Under the pieces are notes generated by a model that saw only the letters and a program-made list of their open reading frames with translations, made no database searches and was not told where the DNA came from. A stretch of DNA of 42,746 nucleotides, from IMG/VR virus record IMGVR_UViG_3300037300_000416, positions 1-42,746 of that record. The stretch is one strand, 5' to 3'. Position 1 is the first letter of the stretch. The number at the start of each line of letters is the position of its first letter. The position numbers and the translations under genes were made by a program. Source of the DNA: a virus. Positions 29,896 to 38,089 of this stretch are shown here, one piece after another.

Positions 29896-31715
29896 AGACC
29901 ATCGAACCTGCACGCAAGAAGCTCGAACGGATCTGGCGGAATGCTTGGCGTCCCCCGGATCGTCGTCCCCCGTGGGCGTGGTGCGAGGAACACATCACCT
30001 CGATCCCCTACTCTCCCATTCCCGGCCGGTTCCGCTCGGCCAACTCGCCATGGATGCGCGAGCCGATGGAAGCATTGGTCGATCCGAAGATCCGCATCGT
30101 GAGCATCATCGCCGCGATCCAAAGCGGCAAAACCAGCGTGGGTGAACTCGGCCTCGCCCACATCATCGCCAACCATCCAGGCCCCACGCTCTGGCTCGAT
30201 CAGACCGACGACGACGCGAAAGACCAAAGCGAAAGCCGACTCCAGAAACTCTTCGATGAATGTGAGCCTGTGAAGGCACTCTATCCGGCCAATCGTCACA
30301 AGAAACGCAACAACACAATCCACTTCGCCAACGGCATGACGCTCTGGGTGCTAGGTGCAAACAACAAGACGAACCTCCAGCGGCGCTCGATTCGTTGGTT
30401 AGTCTGCGATGAGACATGGCGCTACAAAAATGGTCACATGGCGGAAGCGGAAGCCCGTGTCACCGCGTTCGGTTGGCTTGGCAAGTGCCTGTTCATGAGC
30501 CAAGGCGGCGAGGAGGATGACGACACCCACAGGAAGTTTGAAACCACCAACATGCGTGAGTGGACGTTCGCCTGTCCCCACTGCCACCACCGCCAACCCT
30601 TCAAGTGGGACCAGGTGGAATGGAGCAAGGACGCCCGCGATGAATCCGGTCAGTGGGATTTCCAGAAAGTCAGGGACACCACTACGATGCATTGCGTCTC
30701 GTGCAACCACTACTTCAATGACAGCGACCGAACCCGCCGTGAACTCAGCCTCACCGGTTGCTACATCACCACCAACCCAAACGCCCCAAAGGAAAACGTG
30801 GGTTTCCACTGGAATGCCCTCTGCGCCATGAGCTGGGGACGCTTGGCCGAGCTGTATCTCCGCGCAAAAACCGCCGCCCGCAAAGGAGACGTGAGCTTGA
30901 TCCAACAGTTCTACCAGAAGCGACTGGCGCTGGCGTGGCGGGAATACCTCGAAGACTACCGCTTGGAGATCATCCCCGGCGGCTATCTCAAAGGCGAAAT
31001 CTGGGACGGCGAGGCAGGCGTGGATGCCCAAGGGCGCTTGGTTCCGGCTGGCGAACCGTGTGCCTGTCCACTGCGGATCCTCACGGTGGACTGCCAGATG
31101 GACCACCTTTGGCTGGTCGTGCGCGCATGGGCCGAGGACGGATCGAGCCGATTGATCTGGGACGAGCGGATACTCACTTTCACCGACGTGGAGAGCGTGC
31201 AGGAGCGCTTTGGCATTCACCCGAACCTGGTGTTCATCGACGCCGGATACGCCACCTACGACGTCTATCGTGAATGCGCGGCCCACGGATGGACAGCACT
31301 CTTGGGCGACAAGCGCGCCACCTTCACGCACAAGGTGAAAGGCCGAAAATCCGTCGAGCGGTTCTATTCGCCGCGAAGGAAGGTGGTGCTCGGCCGCGGC
31401 CAATCGTGCTCGGTGTTCTACTGGTCCAACCTCAACATCAAGGACACACTCGCCCGCCTTCGGCGAAACCAAAACCCCGAGAACGGGCCGGTGTGGGAGG
31501 TGCCTGACGATATCGACGAGGAATATCTCGCCCAAATGGAAAGCGAGCACCGGATCAAGAAAGGCGGCAAGTGGATTTGGGAGCGTATCGGGTCTCGCGC
31601 CAACCACCTCTTCGATAACGAGGCAATGCAGGTTGCCGCCGCCACCATGCTCAAGATCGTGGGGCGCGAATCAGTGGGAGAGCCCGCCGTTGACACTCAG
31701 GACGAGGCATCATGA
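29892..31715 (+). CDS. Terminase large subunit (GpA family)
   Basis: 607 aa. The packaging ATPase half has the GpA-type Walker A AAIQSGKTS with Lys80 and GPTLWLDQTDDDAKDQSESR. Two CxxC pairs (ACPHCHH, HCVSCNHYF) near residues 225-280 suggest a zinc-binding insert common in GpA proteins. The nuclease half begins at LRILTVDCQMDHLWL with its catalytic Asp, then DAGYATYDVYRE. It cuts concatemeric DNA at the packaging site and pumps it into the head. Full length for the family, no break. Confidence 0.88.
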   Translation: MKTIEPARKKLERIWRNAWRPPDRRPPWAWCEEHITSIPYSPIPGRFRSANSPWMREPMEALVDPKIRIVSIIAAIQSGKTSVGELGLAHIIANHPGPTLWLDQTDDDAKDQSESRLQKLFDECEPVKALYPANRHKKRNNTIHFANGMTLWVLGANNKTNLQRRSIRWLVCDETWRYKNGHMAEAEARVTAFGWLGKCLFMSQGGEEDDDTHRKFETTNMREWTFACPHCHHRQPFKWDQVEWSKDARDESGQWDFQKVRDTTTMHCVSCNHYFNDSDRTRRELSLTGCYITTNPNAPKENVGFHWNALCAMSWGRLAELYLRAKTAARKGDVSLIQQFYQKRLALAWREYLEDYRLEIIPGGYLKGEIWDGEAGVDAQGRLVPAGEPCACPLRILTVDCQMDHLWLVVRAWAEDGSSRLIWDERILTFTDVESVQERFGIHPNLVFIDAGYATYDVYRECAAHGWTALLGDKRATFTHKVKGRKSVERFYSPRRKVVLGRGQSCSVFYWSNLNIKDTLARLRRNQNPENGPVWEVPDDIDEEYLAQMESEHRIKKGGKWIWERIGSRANHLFDNEAMQVAAATMLKIVGRESVGEPAVDTQDEAS

Positions 31716-32146
31716 GTGCCTTCTCCGATTGGTTCGAGTCCCAAGAATTCCGTCACTTCGGTGCCCGCGAGTTCGAATCCTACTTCGCGGCGCAGCGAAG
31801 AGGCGTGACCAACAGTGCGCCACCCAAAAGCCTCTGGAAGAACATCGTGCCCACGCTCCGGATCGTCGATGATTTGCGCCAATCGTTCGGCAAACCCTGC
31901 CGGATCCTCAGCTCGTATCGCTCGCCGGACTACAATCGGGCAGTTGGCGGTGTCCCTCTCAGCCAGCACAGGAACTTTACCGCCCTCGACATTGCCTTTG
32001 ATGGAGTGAGCCCGAAGCAAGTCTATGATCGGCTGTTGGAGTGGCGCAGAGCGGGCAAGTTTGTGGGCGGGCTTGGAATCTATCCATCGTCTGGCTTCGT
32101 CCACATCGACACGCGGGGCAGCAATGCCACTTGGAGCGGTCGTTGA
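31712..32146 (+). CDS. M15-type peptidase (endolysin or tail/wall hydrolase)
   Basis: 144 aa. The metallopeptidase ligands are visible: SQHRNFTALD gives His86 and Asp93, and GFVHIDTRG gives His131. SYRSPDYNRAVGGVP is the usual preceding loop. Such D-Ala-D-Ala/L-Ala-D-Glu peptidases cut peptidoglycan peptides. No signal peptide, so it may need a holin (not seen in the window) or act from the virion. Placed between terminase and head genes, an unusual position for the lysis gene. Overlaps the terminase by four bases. Confidence 0.8.
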   Translation: MSAFSDWFESQEFRHFGAREFESYFAAQRRGVTNSAPPKSLWKNIVPTLRIVDDLRQSFGKPCRILSSYRSPDYNRAVGGVPLSQHRNFTALDIAFDGVSPKQVYDRLLEWRRAGKFVGGLGIYPSSGFVHIDTRGSNATWSGR

Positions 32147-32150
32147 TCCG

Positions 32151-32156
32151 TTGACA
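32151..32156 (+). promoter_or_regulatory. GTTGAC box, 13 bases before the gpW-like gene
   Basis: CGTTGACA, then 13 bases (CCCGCCCTCGGTC), then ATG 32170. Shares GTTGAC-x-CCC with the epimerase and ParB boxes. Confidence 0.5.
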
Positions 32157-32169
32157 CCCGCCCTCGGTC

Positions 32170-32430
32170 ATGGCGCGAGGTTTATTCATCACCGGCTTCA
32201 CCGTATCCGAGGTTCTGGCAATCCAACAGCGAGCGAAGGAATTCCTGCTCGAAGGCAAGACGATCATGAACTGGAACGACGCAGACACCTCGGTGGCCAA
32301 GCAGTTCACCATGCCGGTCGATCAGGTGCTTGAGGAATGCGCCCACGCCCTCCGTGTTCTGGACCCGGCCACCTACGGCAGACTTCGGACCACGGCGGCT
32401 TCCTCCATCCCAGGCTACCTGCCAAAATGA
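32170..32430 (+). CDS. gpW-like head-tail joining protein, 86 aa
   Basis: The stretch VSEVLAIQQRAKEFLLEGKT followed by IMNWNDADTSVAKQFTMPVD and QVLEECAHALRVLDP matches the small gpW-like family encoded between terminase and portal in lambda-like phages. The protein would sit at the portal vertex and link head and tail. Overlaps the portal start by four bases (ATGA). Confidence 0.65.
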   Translation: MARGLFITGFTVSEVLAIQQRAKEFLLEGKTIMNWNDADTSVAKQFTMPVDQVLEECAHALRVLDPATYGRLRTTAASSIPGYLPK

Positions 32431-33920
32431 TGACCCTCAAACAAATCGCCCGCAAGTGGCTGCCGCCCGTCCTTCTCCCCACTGCTTGGAGTTCTCCCTT
32501 CGAGTCGGCAAACTGGTCGCCCCGTCGTGGCTTGGTTCCGGGTTTTGCCCCCACCGACGCCCGCAACGAACTCACCTCTTCAGTGCGCAGTGAGCTTGTC
32601 CGCAAGTCTCGCTACCTCCACAAGAACTCCGGGTTTGTCCGCGAACTGGTCGCCAACATGGCCATCTATTCGACCGGTGATGGCATCCGAGTCCAGGCAC
32701 AGTCGCCAGATCCAGAGTGGAACCGAACTGCGGAAGCCTACTTCGCCCTTTGGTCGGCCCGCTGTGAAATCACCCGGCGCTTTTCCTTTGAAGAATGCCA
32801 GTCGCTCGTCTGCCGGGGCATGGACATCGATGGCGAATATTTTATCCACAAAACCCGCGACGCCGATGGAGAGCCTCGCATCCAGCTGATCGAGTCCCAC
32901 CGCGTCGGCGACGAATTCGGCACCAAGGAAACCATCGACGGCGTGGGTCTGGATGCCTGGGGTGCACCGATCTTCTGCCGCGTCTTGGAGGATTCGGGAA
33001 AAGCCCGGGACCTGCCAGCGTCCTCGATCCTGCATGTCCACGAACCGGAATGGGCCGGCGGCGTGAGGTCCCATCCCACCATTCAGCATTCCATCAACCA
33101 CGCCCTCGATGAGATGGAATTACTGGCGCTCGAAAAACACGCAGTAAAGGACAACGCCGATATTTCCCGGGTGCTCAAAACTGCCCGTGGGGAACTGGAC
33201 GACAATGGAGACTTCGTTGTTGGGGGCGCAGCGGGCGATCATGATCCAAGCGACCCAATCACACTTCAGAAAATCGTGGGGGGAAAGCTGGTGGCTCTCA
33301 AACCTGATGAGTCCATCGAGAGCTTCCAATCCAATCGGCCATCTCCTACATTCACCGGCTTCCTGGAGCACCTACGGCGGGACTCAGCGCTGGGTGTGAT
33401 CCCATTCGAGTTTGCGGCAGATTCCAGCAAGATTGGTGGAGCGGGCGTGCGCTTGATCGTGGCCAAAGCTGACCGCCGCTTCTCATTCCGGCAGATGATT
33501 CTCGAACGCCGCCTCATCCAGCCGGTCTGGACCTACGTGATCGGCGATGCCCTCGACCGCGGACTCCTGCCGCCCATTGAAGGATGGTGGAAGATTGGTT
33601 CGGTCTGCCCCCGCAGGGTCTCAACGGATGCTGGCCGTGAAGCACAGCAAAACAGAGCAGACGTCGAGATGGGATTGAAGACTCTATCGGATCACTACGC
33701 CGAGCTAGGTGCGGACTTTGGCGAAGAGATTCTGCGCCGGGGAGCCGACGCTAAGCTCATTATCGAAACCGCCGCAAAATACGGTGTTCCGGTCGAAATG
33801 CTCTGGAAGCCATCGGTTGGCCCACCGCAAGCGCAGCAACCGTTGACACCGCAACAGGCGGGTGAGCAACCGAGCAGAAACGCAAGACAAGGCGGAAATC
33901 AATCGTCTAAAGTCACTTGA
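32427..33920 (+). CDS. Portal protein (lambda family)
   Basis: 497 aa from ATG 32427, overlapping the previous stop. Lambda-portal features include DARNELTSSVRSELVRKSRY near the start, GDGIRVQAQSPDP, CRGMDIDGEYFIHKTRDADG, the stretch beginning IQLIESHRVGDEFG, and the C-terminal AGREAQQNRADVEMGLKTLS. It forms the dodecameric ring through which DNA is packaged. Its last 20 codons are read through the beginning of the HNH gene in another frame, so the HNH insertion seems to have replaced the native portal tail. Confidence 0.85.
   Translation: MMTLKQIARKWLPPVLLPTAWSSPFESANWSPRRGLVPGFAPTDARNELTSSVRSELVRKSRYLHKNSGFVRELVANMAIYSTGDGIRVQAQSPDPEWNRTAEAYFALWSARCEITRRFSFEECQSLVCRGMDIDGEYFIHKTRDADGEPRIQLIESHRVGDEFGTKETIDGVGLDAWGAPIFCRVLEDSGKARDLPASSILHVHEPEWAGGVRSHPTIQHSINHALDEMELLALEKHAVKDNADISRVLKTARGELDDNGDFVVGGAAGDHDPSDPITLQKIVGGKLVALKPDESIESFQSNRPSPTFTGFLEHLRRDSALGVIPFEFAADSSKIGGAGVRLIVAKADRRFSFRQMILERRLIQPVWTYVIGDALDRGLLPPIEGWWKIGSVCPRRVSTDAGREAQQNRADVEMGLKTLSDHYAELGADFGEEILRRGADAKLIIETAAKYGVPVEMLWKPSVGPPQAQQPLTPQQAGEQPSRNARQGGNQSSKVT
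33843..33848 (+). promoter_or_regulatory. GTTGAC box, 13 bases before the HNH gene
   Basis: CGTTGACA, then 13 bases, then GTG 33862. It lies within the portal coding sequence. Confidence 0.5.
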
Positions 33921-34566
33921 ACGAGGACGCAGATACAGGCAGCGGCATCGCGAGAGACTACTCCAAAAGCGCCGTGAATGGAGAGACCTGAATCGCGAAC
34001 TTGTCCGCAAAGAAGCGGTGGCTAGGTATTGGAGAAACCCTGATCACGTAAGAGCGCTTGCAAGAGCAGCATACCGCCGCAATCCAAAGCGAGTCCTAAC
34101 ACATGAGCAAAAATTGGCGGCGAGGGATAGGGTTAGGCGCTATCGTAAAAAGCACAAAGATCGACTTAGGAAGCTTGATCGTGAACGTTTGAAAAATGAT
34201 AGGTCTTATCTATTCGCGAGACAATTACGGTCGCGTGTTGGAAAAGCCGTGAAACATCAATACGCAGAAAAAGCAGGGAAAACGATGGACCTAATAGGAT
34301 GCGCCGTAAAGCAACTCCTGACTCATCTCGAATCCCAATTCCTTCCTGGAATGACGTGGGAGAACTACGGCAGATACGGATGGCACATCGACCATATCAT
34401 CCCATGTGCGGTGTTTGATCTGAGTCGGGTCGAACACCAGAAGAAGTGCTTTCACTATTCGAACCTCAGACCAGCTTGGTCCCACCACAACGAAGGGCGT
34501 GGAAGTCGAATTGAGGGTGAACTGCCGCTGATCTATCGAAACAAGAAAAGCAAACAGCCGCGTTGA
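33862..34566 (+). CDS. Free-standing HNH endonuclease inserted in the head gene cluster
   Basis: 234 aa from GTG 33862. Residues 1-140 are Arg/Lys-rich helices (RGRRYRQRHRERLLQKRREW and repeats of similar type) that probably hold DNA. The catalytic part is WHIDHIIPC (His175, Asp177, His178), then FHYSNLRPAW with Asn201. The 234-aa length and its place between portal and protease mark it as a selfish homing-type insertion. It is more AT-rich than its neighbours, especially 33980-34300. It overlaps the portal end by 59 bases. A GTTGAC box stands 13 bases ahead of it, and another one of the same spacing ahead of the protease after it. Confidence 0.8.
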   Translation: MSNRAETQDKAEINRLKSLERGRRYRQRHRERLLQKRREWRDLNRELVRKEAVARYWRNPDHVRALARAAYRRNPKRVLTHEQKLAARDRVRRYRKKHKDRLRKLDRERLKNDRSYLFARQLRSRVGKAVKHQYAEKAGKTMDLIGCAVKQLLTHLESQFLPGMTWENYGRYGWHIDHIIPCAVFDLSRVEHQKKCFHYSNLRPAWSHHNEGRGSRIEGELPLIYRNKKSKQPR

Positions 34567-34568
34567 CA
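34563..34568 (+). promoter_or_regulatory. GTTGAC box, 13 bases before the S49 protease
   Basis: CGTTGACA, then 13 bases, then GTG 34582. The TGA within the box is the stop codon of the HNH gene. Confidence 0.5.
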
Positions 34569-34581
34569 GCCATTCCTGAGC

Positions 34582-35862
34582 GTGAACTCGCTCCTCCTGC
34601 AAAACCCTCAGTGGCTAATCCAGCCTGAAGCACTGCGCTCAATGGTGGCTGCGGCGGATTCTTTTCGTGCGCTTGACAATCCAGTGGTCCGGGATCAGCC
34701 CGTCAGCTCCCTGCTTTCCGTTGAGGATGGTGTGGCGACGATCTCGATCAACGGGCCAATCATCCGCAAGCCCGACATCTTCGCCCGGGTGCTGATGGGC
34801 GCTACCGACTCTGAGGAAATTGGAGCGGCTATTCAGGAAGCGGGTTCCCGTCCCGACATCAAGGCGGTGTTCTTGGACATCGACTCTCCCGGCGGCACGG
34901 TGGCCGGCACTCCTGAACTGGCGAACGCCGTGGCATCGCTCGATAAGCAGAAGCCGGTCTACGCATTTTCCTCCGGCCTCATGGCATCCGCCGCCTACTG
35001 GATCGCCAGCCAGGCCCGCGCGATCTATGCCACCCCATCCGCGCAGGTCGGTTCTATCGGCGTGGTGCAAGCGGTGGTTGATCGCTCAGCGGCTATCAGT
35101 GCGGCAGGCATCAAGGTGGAGGTTTTCTCTGTGGGGAAATACAAGGCGATGGGTGCTCCAGGCACTCCACTCACCGACGACCAGCGCGAATTGATCCAAT
35201 CGAACCTCGCTGAAATTGCCGGGGAGTTTCATGCGGCCGTGCTGGCAAAAGGACGCTCGATCCCACCCGAAGCTATGGAGGGTCAAACTTTCAGCGGCAA
35301 GCAGGCACAGCGGGTCAATCTGGCAGGTATGGTTCCGGATCGCGCCGAAGCCATGCGCCGTCTCAAGGTCTATTACGCGTCGGTTGACAGGGGAGCCCGT
35401 GCGATGACCGCACTTGAAGACCAACTTGCCGAAGCCCTCACCCAGGTGGATAACCTCACCCGGGACTATCAGGCGCAAACCGAACTTTTCACTGAAAGCT
35501 CTGCGACTCTCGATTCGCTGCGCGGTGAAGTGGAAATTCTCTCCGCTCAAGTCGAGACACTTGGCGTCGAACGGGATTCCGCCGCCCAAGAAGCTATCGC
35601 CCTCCAAACCCGCATCGCAGACCTTCAAGCATCCCAAGTGGATTTCGACCGCAGGCTGCAACTTGAAGTGGCCCGCGTCGTCGCCTCCACCGGCACCATG
35701 CTCCCCGCCAACGTCACCCCGGCTGGCCACCAGTCACAGGCCGCTCAGACGCCGTCCCTCCACGACCTCGTCACCCAATACGAGCAGCTCGTCACCGAGC
35801 ACAAGCCCGTGGAAGCCGCCGCCTTCTACCAACAACACCTCGCCAAACACTTCACCCGCTAA
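34582..35862 (+). CDS. S49 head maturation protease fused to scaffold region (lambda gpC-like)
   Basis: 426 aa from GTG 34582. The SppA-like protease has catalytic Ser136 in SSGLMASAAYWIAS and Lys188 in SVGKYKAMGAPGTP, with DIDSPGGTVAG and AQVGSIGVV as substrate loops. From about residue 275 it becomes a long coiled coil (LEDQLAEALTQVDNLTRDYQ, RGEVEILSAQVETLG) ending in a helical tail, the layout of lambda gpC with an internal Nu3-type scaffold. It cleaves scaffold and itself inside the procapsid. An internal ATG at 35404 with its own GTTGAC box is annotated separately. Confidence 0.85.
   Translation: MNSLLLQNPQWLIQPEALRSMVAAADSFRALDNPVVRDQPVSSLLSVEDGVATISINGPIIRKPDIFARVLMGATDSEEIGAAIQEAGSRPDIKAVFLDIDSPGGTVAGTPELANAVASLDKQKPVYAFSSGLMASAAYWIASQARAIYATPSAQVGSIGVVQAVVDRSAAISAAGIKVEVFSVGKYKAMGAPGTPLTDDQRELIQSNLAEIAGEFHAAVLAKGRSIPPEAMEGQTFSGKQAQRVNLAGMVPDRAEAMRRLKVYYASVDRGARAMTALEDQLAEALTQVDNLTRDYQAQTELFTESSATLDSLRGEVEILSAQVETLGVERDSAAQEAIALQTRIADLQASQVDFDRRLQLEVARVVASTGTMLPANVTPAGHQSQAAQTPSLHDLVTQYEQLVTEHKPVEAAAFYQQHLAKHFTR
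35384..35389 (+). promoter_or_regulatory. GTTGAC box inside the protease gene, 14 bases before the internal scaffold start
   Basis: GGTTGACA at 35382-35389, then 14 bases, then the in-frame ATG 35404. A box inside a gene at exactly the usual distance from an in-frame ATG supports a second translation start. Confidence 0.5.
35404..35862 (+). CDS. Predicted internal scaffold protein (Nu3-like), 152 aa
   Basis: In-frame ATG 35404 within the protease gene opens MTALEDQLAEALTQV and runs to the common stop. The product is nearly all heptad coiled coil (TLDSLRGEVEILSAQV...QTRIADLQASQVDFDRR), then a disordered Pro/Gln region and a basic helical end (FYQQHLAKHFTR), just as in scaffolds that bind coat proteins by a basic C-terminal helix. 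In lambda, Nu3 is made from an internal start in gene C. The GTTGAC box 14 bases ahead of this ATG matches those before other structural genes. Start not proven. Confidence 0.65.
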   Translation: MTALEDQLAEALTQVDNLTRDYQAQTELFTESSATLDSLRGEVEILSAQVETLGVERDSAAQEAIALQTRIADLQASQVDFDRRLQLEVARVVASTGTMLPANVTPAGHQSQAAQTPSLHDLVTQYEQLVTEHKPVEAAAFYQQHLAKHFTR

Positions 35863-35868
35863 TTCGCC

Positions 35869-36765
35869 ATGCCCAACTCGAACGCCACGGTTAATTCCGC
35901 CATCATCGCCCAGACCGCGCTCAACACGCTACTGGCCCGATTCCCGCTCCTCGGACAAATCGCCACCGACTTCAGTTCGGCCAGCGTGAAGTTCAACCAA
36001 GACATCGTCACCCACATCGTCACTCCCACGGTGGCCAAGGATTTCGTTCCTGCCACGGGTTACGTCCCGGATGACCAGGCACAGGTCGATGTGAGCGTGA
36101 AGATCAACAAGCACGCCTACGCGGGCTATGCCATCACCGACGTGGAGCGCTCCACCAGTCAGATCGATCTCAACCAACGCTATGCCGACAAAGTGGCTTA
36201 TGCCCTCGGCCGCAAGGTGAGCGATGACCTGATGGCTCTCATCATCAACGCCAACTTCACCAACAAAACGGAAATTGCCGCCGCCTCGTTCGGTCGCAAC
36301 ACCGTGGTGGACATCGGCACCAAGCTCAACAAGCGGTTCATCCCGGACATGGGCCGCTTCATGTTCGTCAACTCCGATTACTACAACGCCCTGCAAAAGG
36401 ATGAGGCGCTCTACAAGGCGTTCATCACTCCCGCAGCGGGCAACGTGGTGGTTTCGGGGGTGCTGCCCGACGTGAACGGCTTTACCGTGATCGAATACTC
36501 GGCCCTACCTGAAAACGGCGAGCGTCTGGTCGGCTTTGCCGGTATCCGGGAGGGACTCATCATGGCCGCCCGTGTGCCAGATGTTCCATCCAACACCGGC
36601 GACACTGTGATCCGCGTCGTCACTGACCCACGCACCGGATTGTCCGTGCAAGTCCGTGACCGCTACGATGGACGCCTCGGCAAGCAGGAAGTCAGCTTCA
36701 CGCTGATGTATGGCTTCGCGGCAGGCAACAAGCCCGTCATGGAGCGGATCACCCGTCCGGCATAA
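35869..36765 (+). CDS. Major coat protein (P22-coat-like, HK97 fold)
   Basis: 298 aa. The family pattern is seen in VNSAIIAQTALNTLLARFPL at the N-terminus, a long helix with LNQRYADKVAYALGRKVSDD, a block with RFMFVNSDYYNALQKDEALY, and GFTVIEYSALPENGERL, ending in the beta-rich RVVTDPRTGLSVQVRDRYDG region. It forms the capsid shell. Position after the protease/scaffold and before a strong terminator fits a highly expressed coat gene. Start has no Shine-Dalgarno site. Confidence 0.8.
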   Translation: MPNSNATVNSAIIAQTALNTLLARFPLLGQIATDFSSASVKFNQDIVTHIVTPTVAKDFVPATGYVPDDQAQVDVSVKINKHAYAGYAITDVERSTSQIDLNQRYADKVAYALGRKVSDDLMALIINANFTNKTEIAAASFGRNTVVDIGTKLNKRFIPDMGRFMFVNSDYYNALQKDEALYKAFITPAAGNVVVSGVLPDVNGFTVIEYSALPENGERLVGFAGIREGLIMAARVPDVPSNTGDTVIRVVTDPRTGLSVQVRDRYDGRLGKQEVSFTLMYGFAAGNKPVMERITRPA

Positions 36766-36790
36766 GATTTTGGGTTAGGTTGTTCATGGG

Positions 36791-36830
36791 ACGCCCTCTT
36801 CAGGAAACTGGAGGGGGCGTTTTTTGTTTT
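36791..36830 (+). terminator. Strong intrinsic terminator after the coat gene
   Basis: ACGCCCTCTTCAG, loop GAAA, then CTGGAGGGGGCGT and a T-rich run (TTTTTTGTTTT). A good hairpin with U-tract; it shares the GAAA-loop design of the terminator at 2588. It would lower transcription of the genes past the coat. Confidence 0.85.
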
Positions 36831-36834
36831 GACA
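36829..36834 (+). promoter_or_regulatory. GTTGAC box, 14 bases before head completion gene
   Basis: TTTTGACA, then 14 bases, then ATG 36849, directly at the end of the terminator T-run. Confidence 0.45.
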
Positions 36835-36848
36835 GCATCACCCACGGC

Positions 36849-37160
36849 ATGGGCATCGAATCGGAAATTCTGGCAGACTTCGGCCACCTGCTATCAGAGC
36901 ATGGTGTGAAGGCGCGGTGGAAGGACATCAGCCTGCTCGTGCTCGTCAGCCGCGTGCGCAACGACCAGCAGATCGACATGGGCGGATTCGTCGAATCACC
37001 AGACCTCAGCCTGCGCGTGCCGAAGCGGGCATTCCCAGCCGCCATGCCAAAATTCGGTGAACGCATCGAAGTGGACGGCACTGAATACCGCATCACCAAA
37101 GTCTCGGCCCACCCGCGCTCACCTCTGCTCACACTTACTCTCAGCACCACCGATGAGTGA
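36849..37160 (+). CDS. Head completion/head-tail connector protein, 103 aa
   Basis: ATG 36849 is chosen because it follows the terminator and GTTGAC box; the open frame upstream crosses the hairpin. The protein has an amphipathic N-terminal helix (IESEILADFGHLLSEHGV) followed by beta strands (VDGTEYRITKVS, PLLTLTLSTTD), as in small connector proteins encoded after the coat protein in lambda-like phages (gpFII-like). Function by position and size. Overlaps the next gene by eight bases. Confidence 0.6.
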   Translation: MGIESEILADFGHLLSEHGVKARWKDISLLVLVSRVRNDQQIDMGGFVESPDLSLRVPKRAFPAAMPKFGERIEVDGTEYRITKVSAHPRSPLLTLTLSTTDE

Positions 37161-37935
37161 TGTTCGCTTCACCGCCAAGCTCAAGGGAGCATCCGACGTG
37201 GCCAGACTGCTACGCCGCTATCCAGAAAAGGTGGGACGGACATTGCTGTCCCTGGTGAAGCAGGAAGCGCGTGGCCTATCTGTGGAACTCGCCCGCAACA
37301 CCCGGCCGTTTGGGTTCTCAGAAAAGGCCCGCAAGACCGGCGAGGATGCGGTAGCCAAAGACATCAGCGGCGTGTTCGCCCTGCCATCGGATGCCTTCGC
37401 GGAAATCCGCAAGTCCAATCCGGCGGCGGCAGATCGCTTGTGGTCAAACATCCAGAACCGGCGCTTCTCACGAGCGGAAAACAATCTGCGCCAAACCAGT
37501 TCCGGTTGGAAGGATCTCTCGGTCGGCCGCCTCGACCCGAAGCTTCACCGATGGGGGCAGTTGGGCGCGGCGAAACCGAAGCAGATCGTCACCAGCGCGA
37601 AGGCCCGCGAGAGCTACATCGCCAAGATCCAGAAGCGGGTCGGCTTCGCCAAAGGATCATGGATCAACGCGGGCAAGGCGATTGGCGGGCGGGTGCGGGG
37701 TGCCGCGCAATGGACAACCCGGCACAAGCAGGCCCCCGGCAGCGCCGCAATCAAGACCGGCGACAAGCCCGCCGTCACGCTGATCAACAATCTCGACTAC
37801 ATCGACGACGTGACCACCTACAAGACCGTCAATCTCGCACTCCAAGTGGCGGCAGGGCGATTGCGCAAGGCTCTATCCACCTCGCTGCGGAAGGTCAACG
37901 ATCAGGCCAACAGGCGATTCGGCAGGACCGGTTGA
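37153..37935 (+). CDS. Minor tail protein (HK97 gp10/lambda gpZ-like role), 260 aa
   Basis: ATG 37153 within ATGAGTGA. The N-terminal KLKGASDVARLLRRYPEKVG and VELARNTRPFGFS patterns resemble phage minor tail proteins of the gp10 or Z type. The middle is basic (ASKQ-rich region with RWGQLGAAKPKQIVTS, RVGFAKGSWINAGKAIGGRV), and the C-terminal part is an amphipathic helix with NLALQVAAGRLRKALSTSLR. It probably sits at the top of the tail tube. A hairpin follows the gene. Family match is approximate. Confidence 0.55.
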   Translation: MSDVRFTAKLKGASDVARLLRRYPEKVGRTLLSLVKQEARGLSVELARNTRPFGFSEKARKTGEDAVAKDISGVFALPSDAFAEIRKSNPAAADRLWSNIQNRRFSRAENNLRQTSSGWKDLSVGRLDPKLHRWGQLGAAKPKQIVTSAKARESYIAKIQKRVGFAKGSWINAGKAIGGRVRGAAQWTTRHKQAPGSAAIKTGDKPAVTLINNLDYIDDVTTYKTVNLALQVAAGRLRKALSTSLRKVNDQANRRFGRTG

Positions 37936-37943
37936 AAAATAAA

Positions 37944-37971
37944 AGGACGTCCTCAACCGTGAAGACGTCCT
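37944..37971. other. Hairpin between tail genes, no U-tract
   Basis: AGGACGTC and GACGTCCT pair perfectly around a 12-base loop, with A-rich DNA before and mixed DNA after. Without a T-run it is a poor terminator; it may mark mRNA processing or a weak terminator for the other strand (A-run upstream). Confidence 0.5.
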
Positions 37972-38067
37972 CTTGGCGCTGGCAATCCCTTATCAGCACC
38001 GAGACTACTAGGAAATCCGCACCAGTTTATCAAGGGGGTTGTCTGAATGATCCGCACACAAGCACGG

Positions 38068-38073
38068 TTGACG
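38068..38073 (+). promoter_or_regulatory. GTTGAC box, 16 bases before tail terminator-like gene
   Basis: GGTTGACG, then 16 bases, then ATG 38090. Confidence 0.5.
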
Positions 38074-38089
38074 CGGAATCACGGACAAG

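Noticed and set aside
29650-31700. Long antisense ORF (402 codons at 30399-31607) opposite the terminase
   Set aside because: GC-rich DNA gives long antisense frames; the plus-strand terminase has all family motifs.
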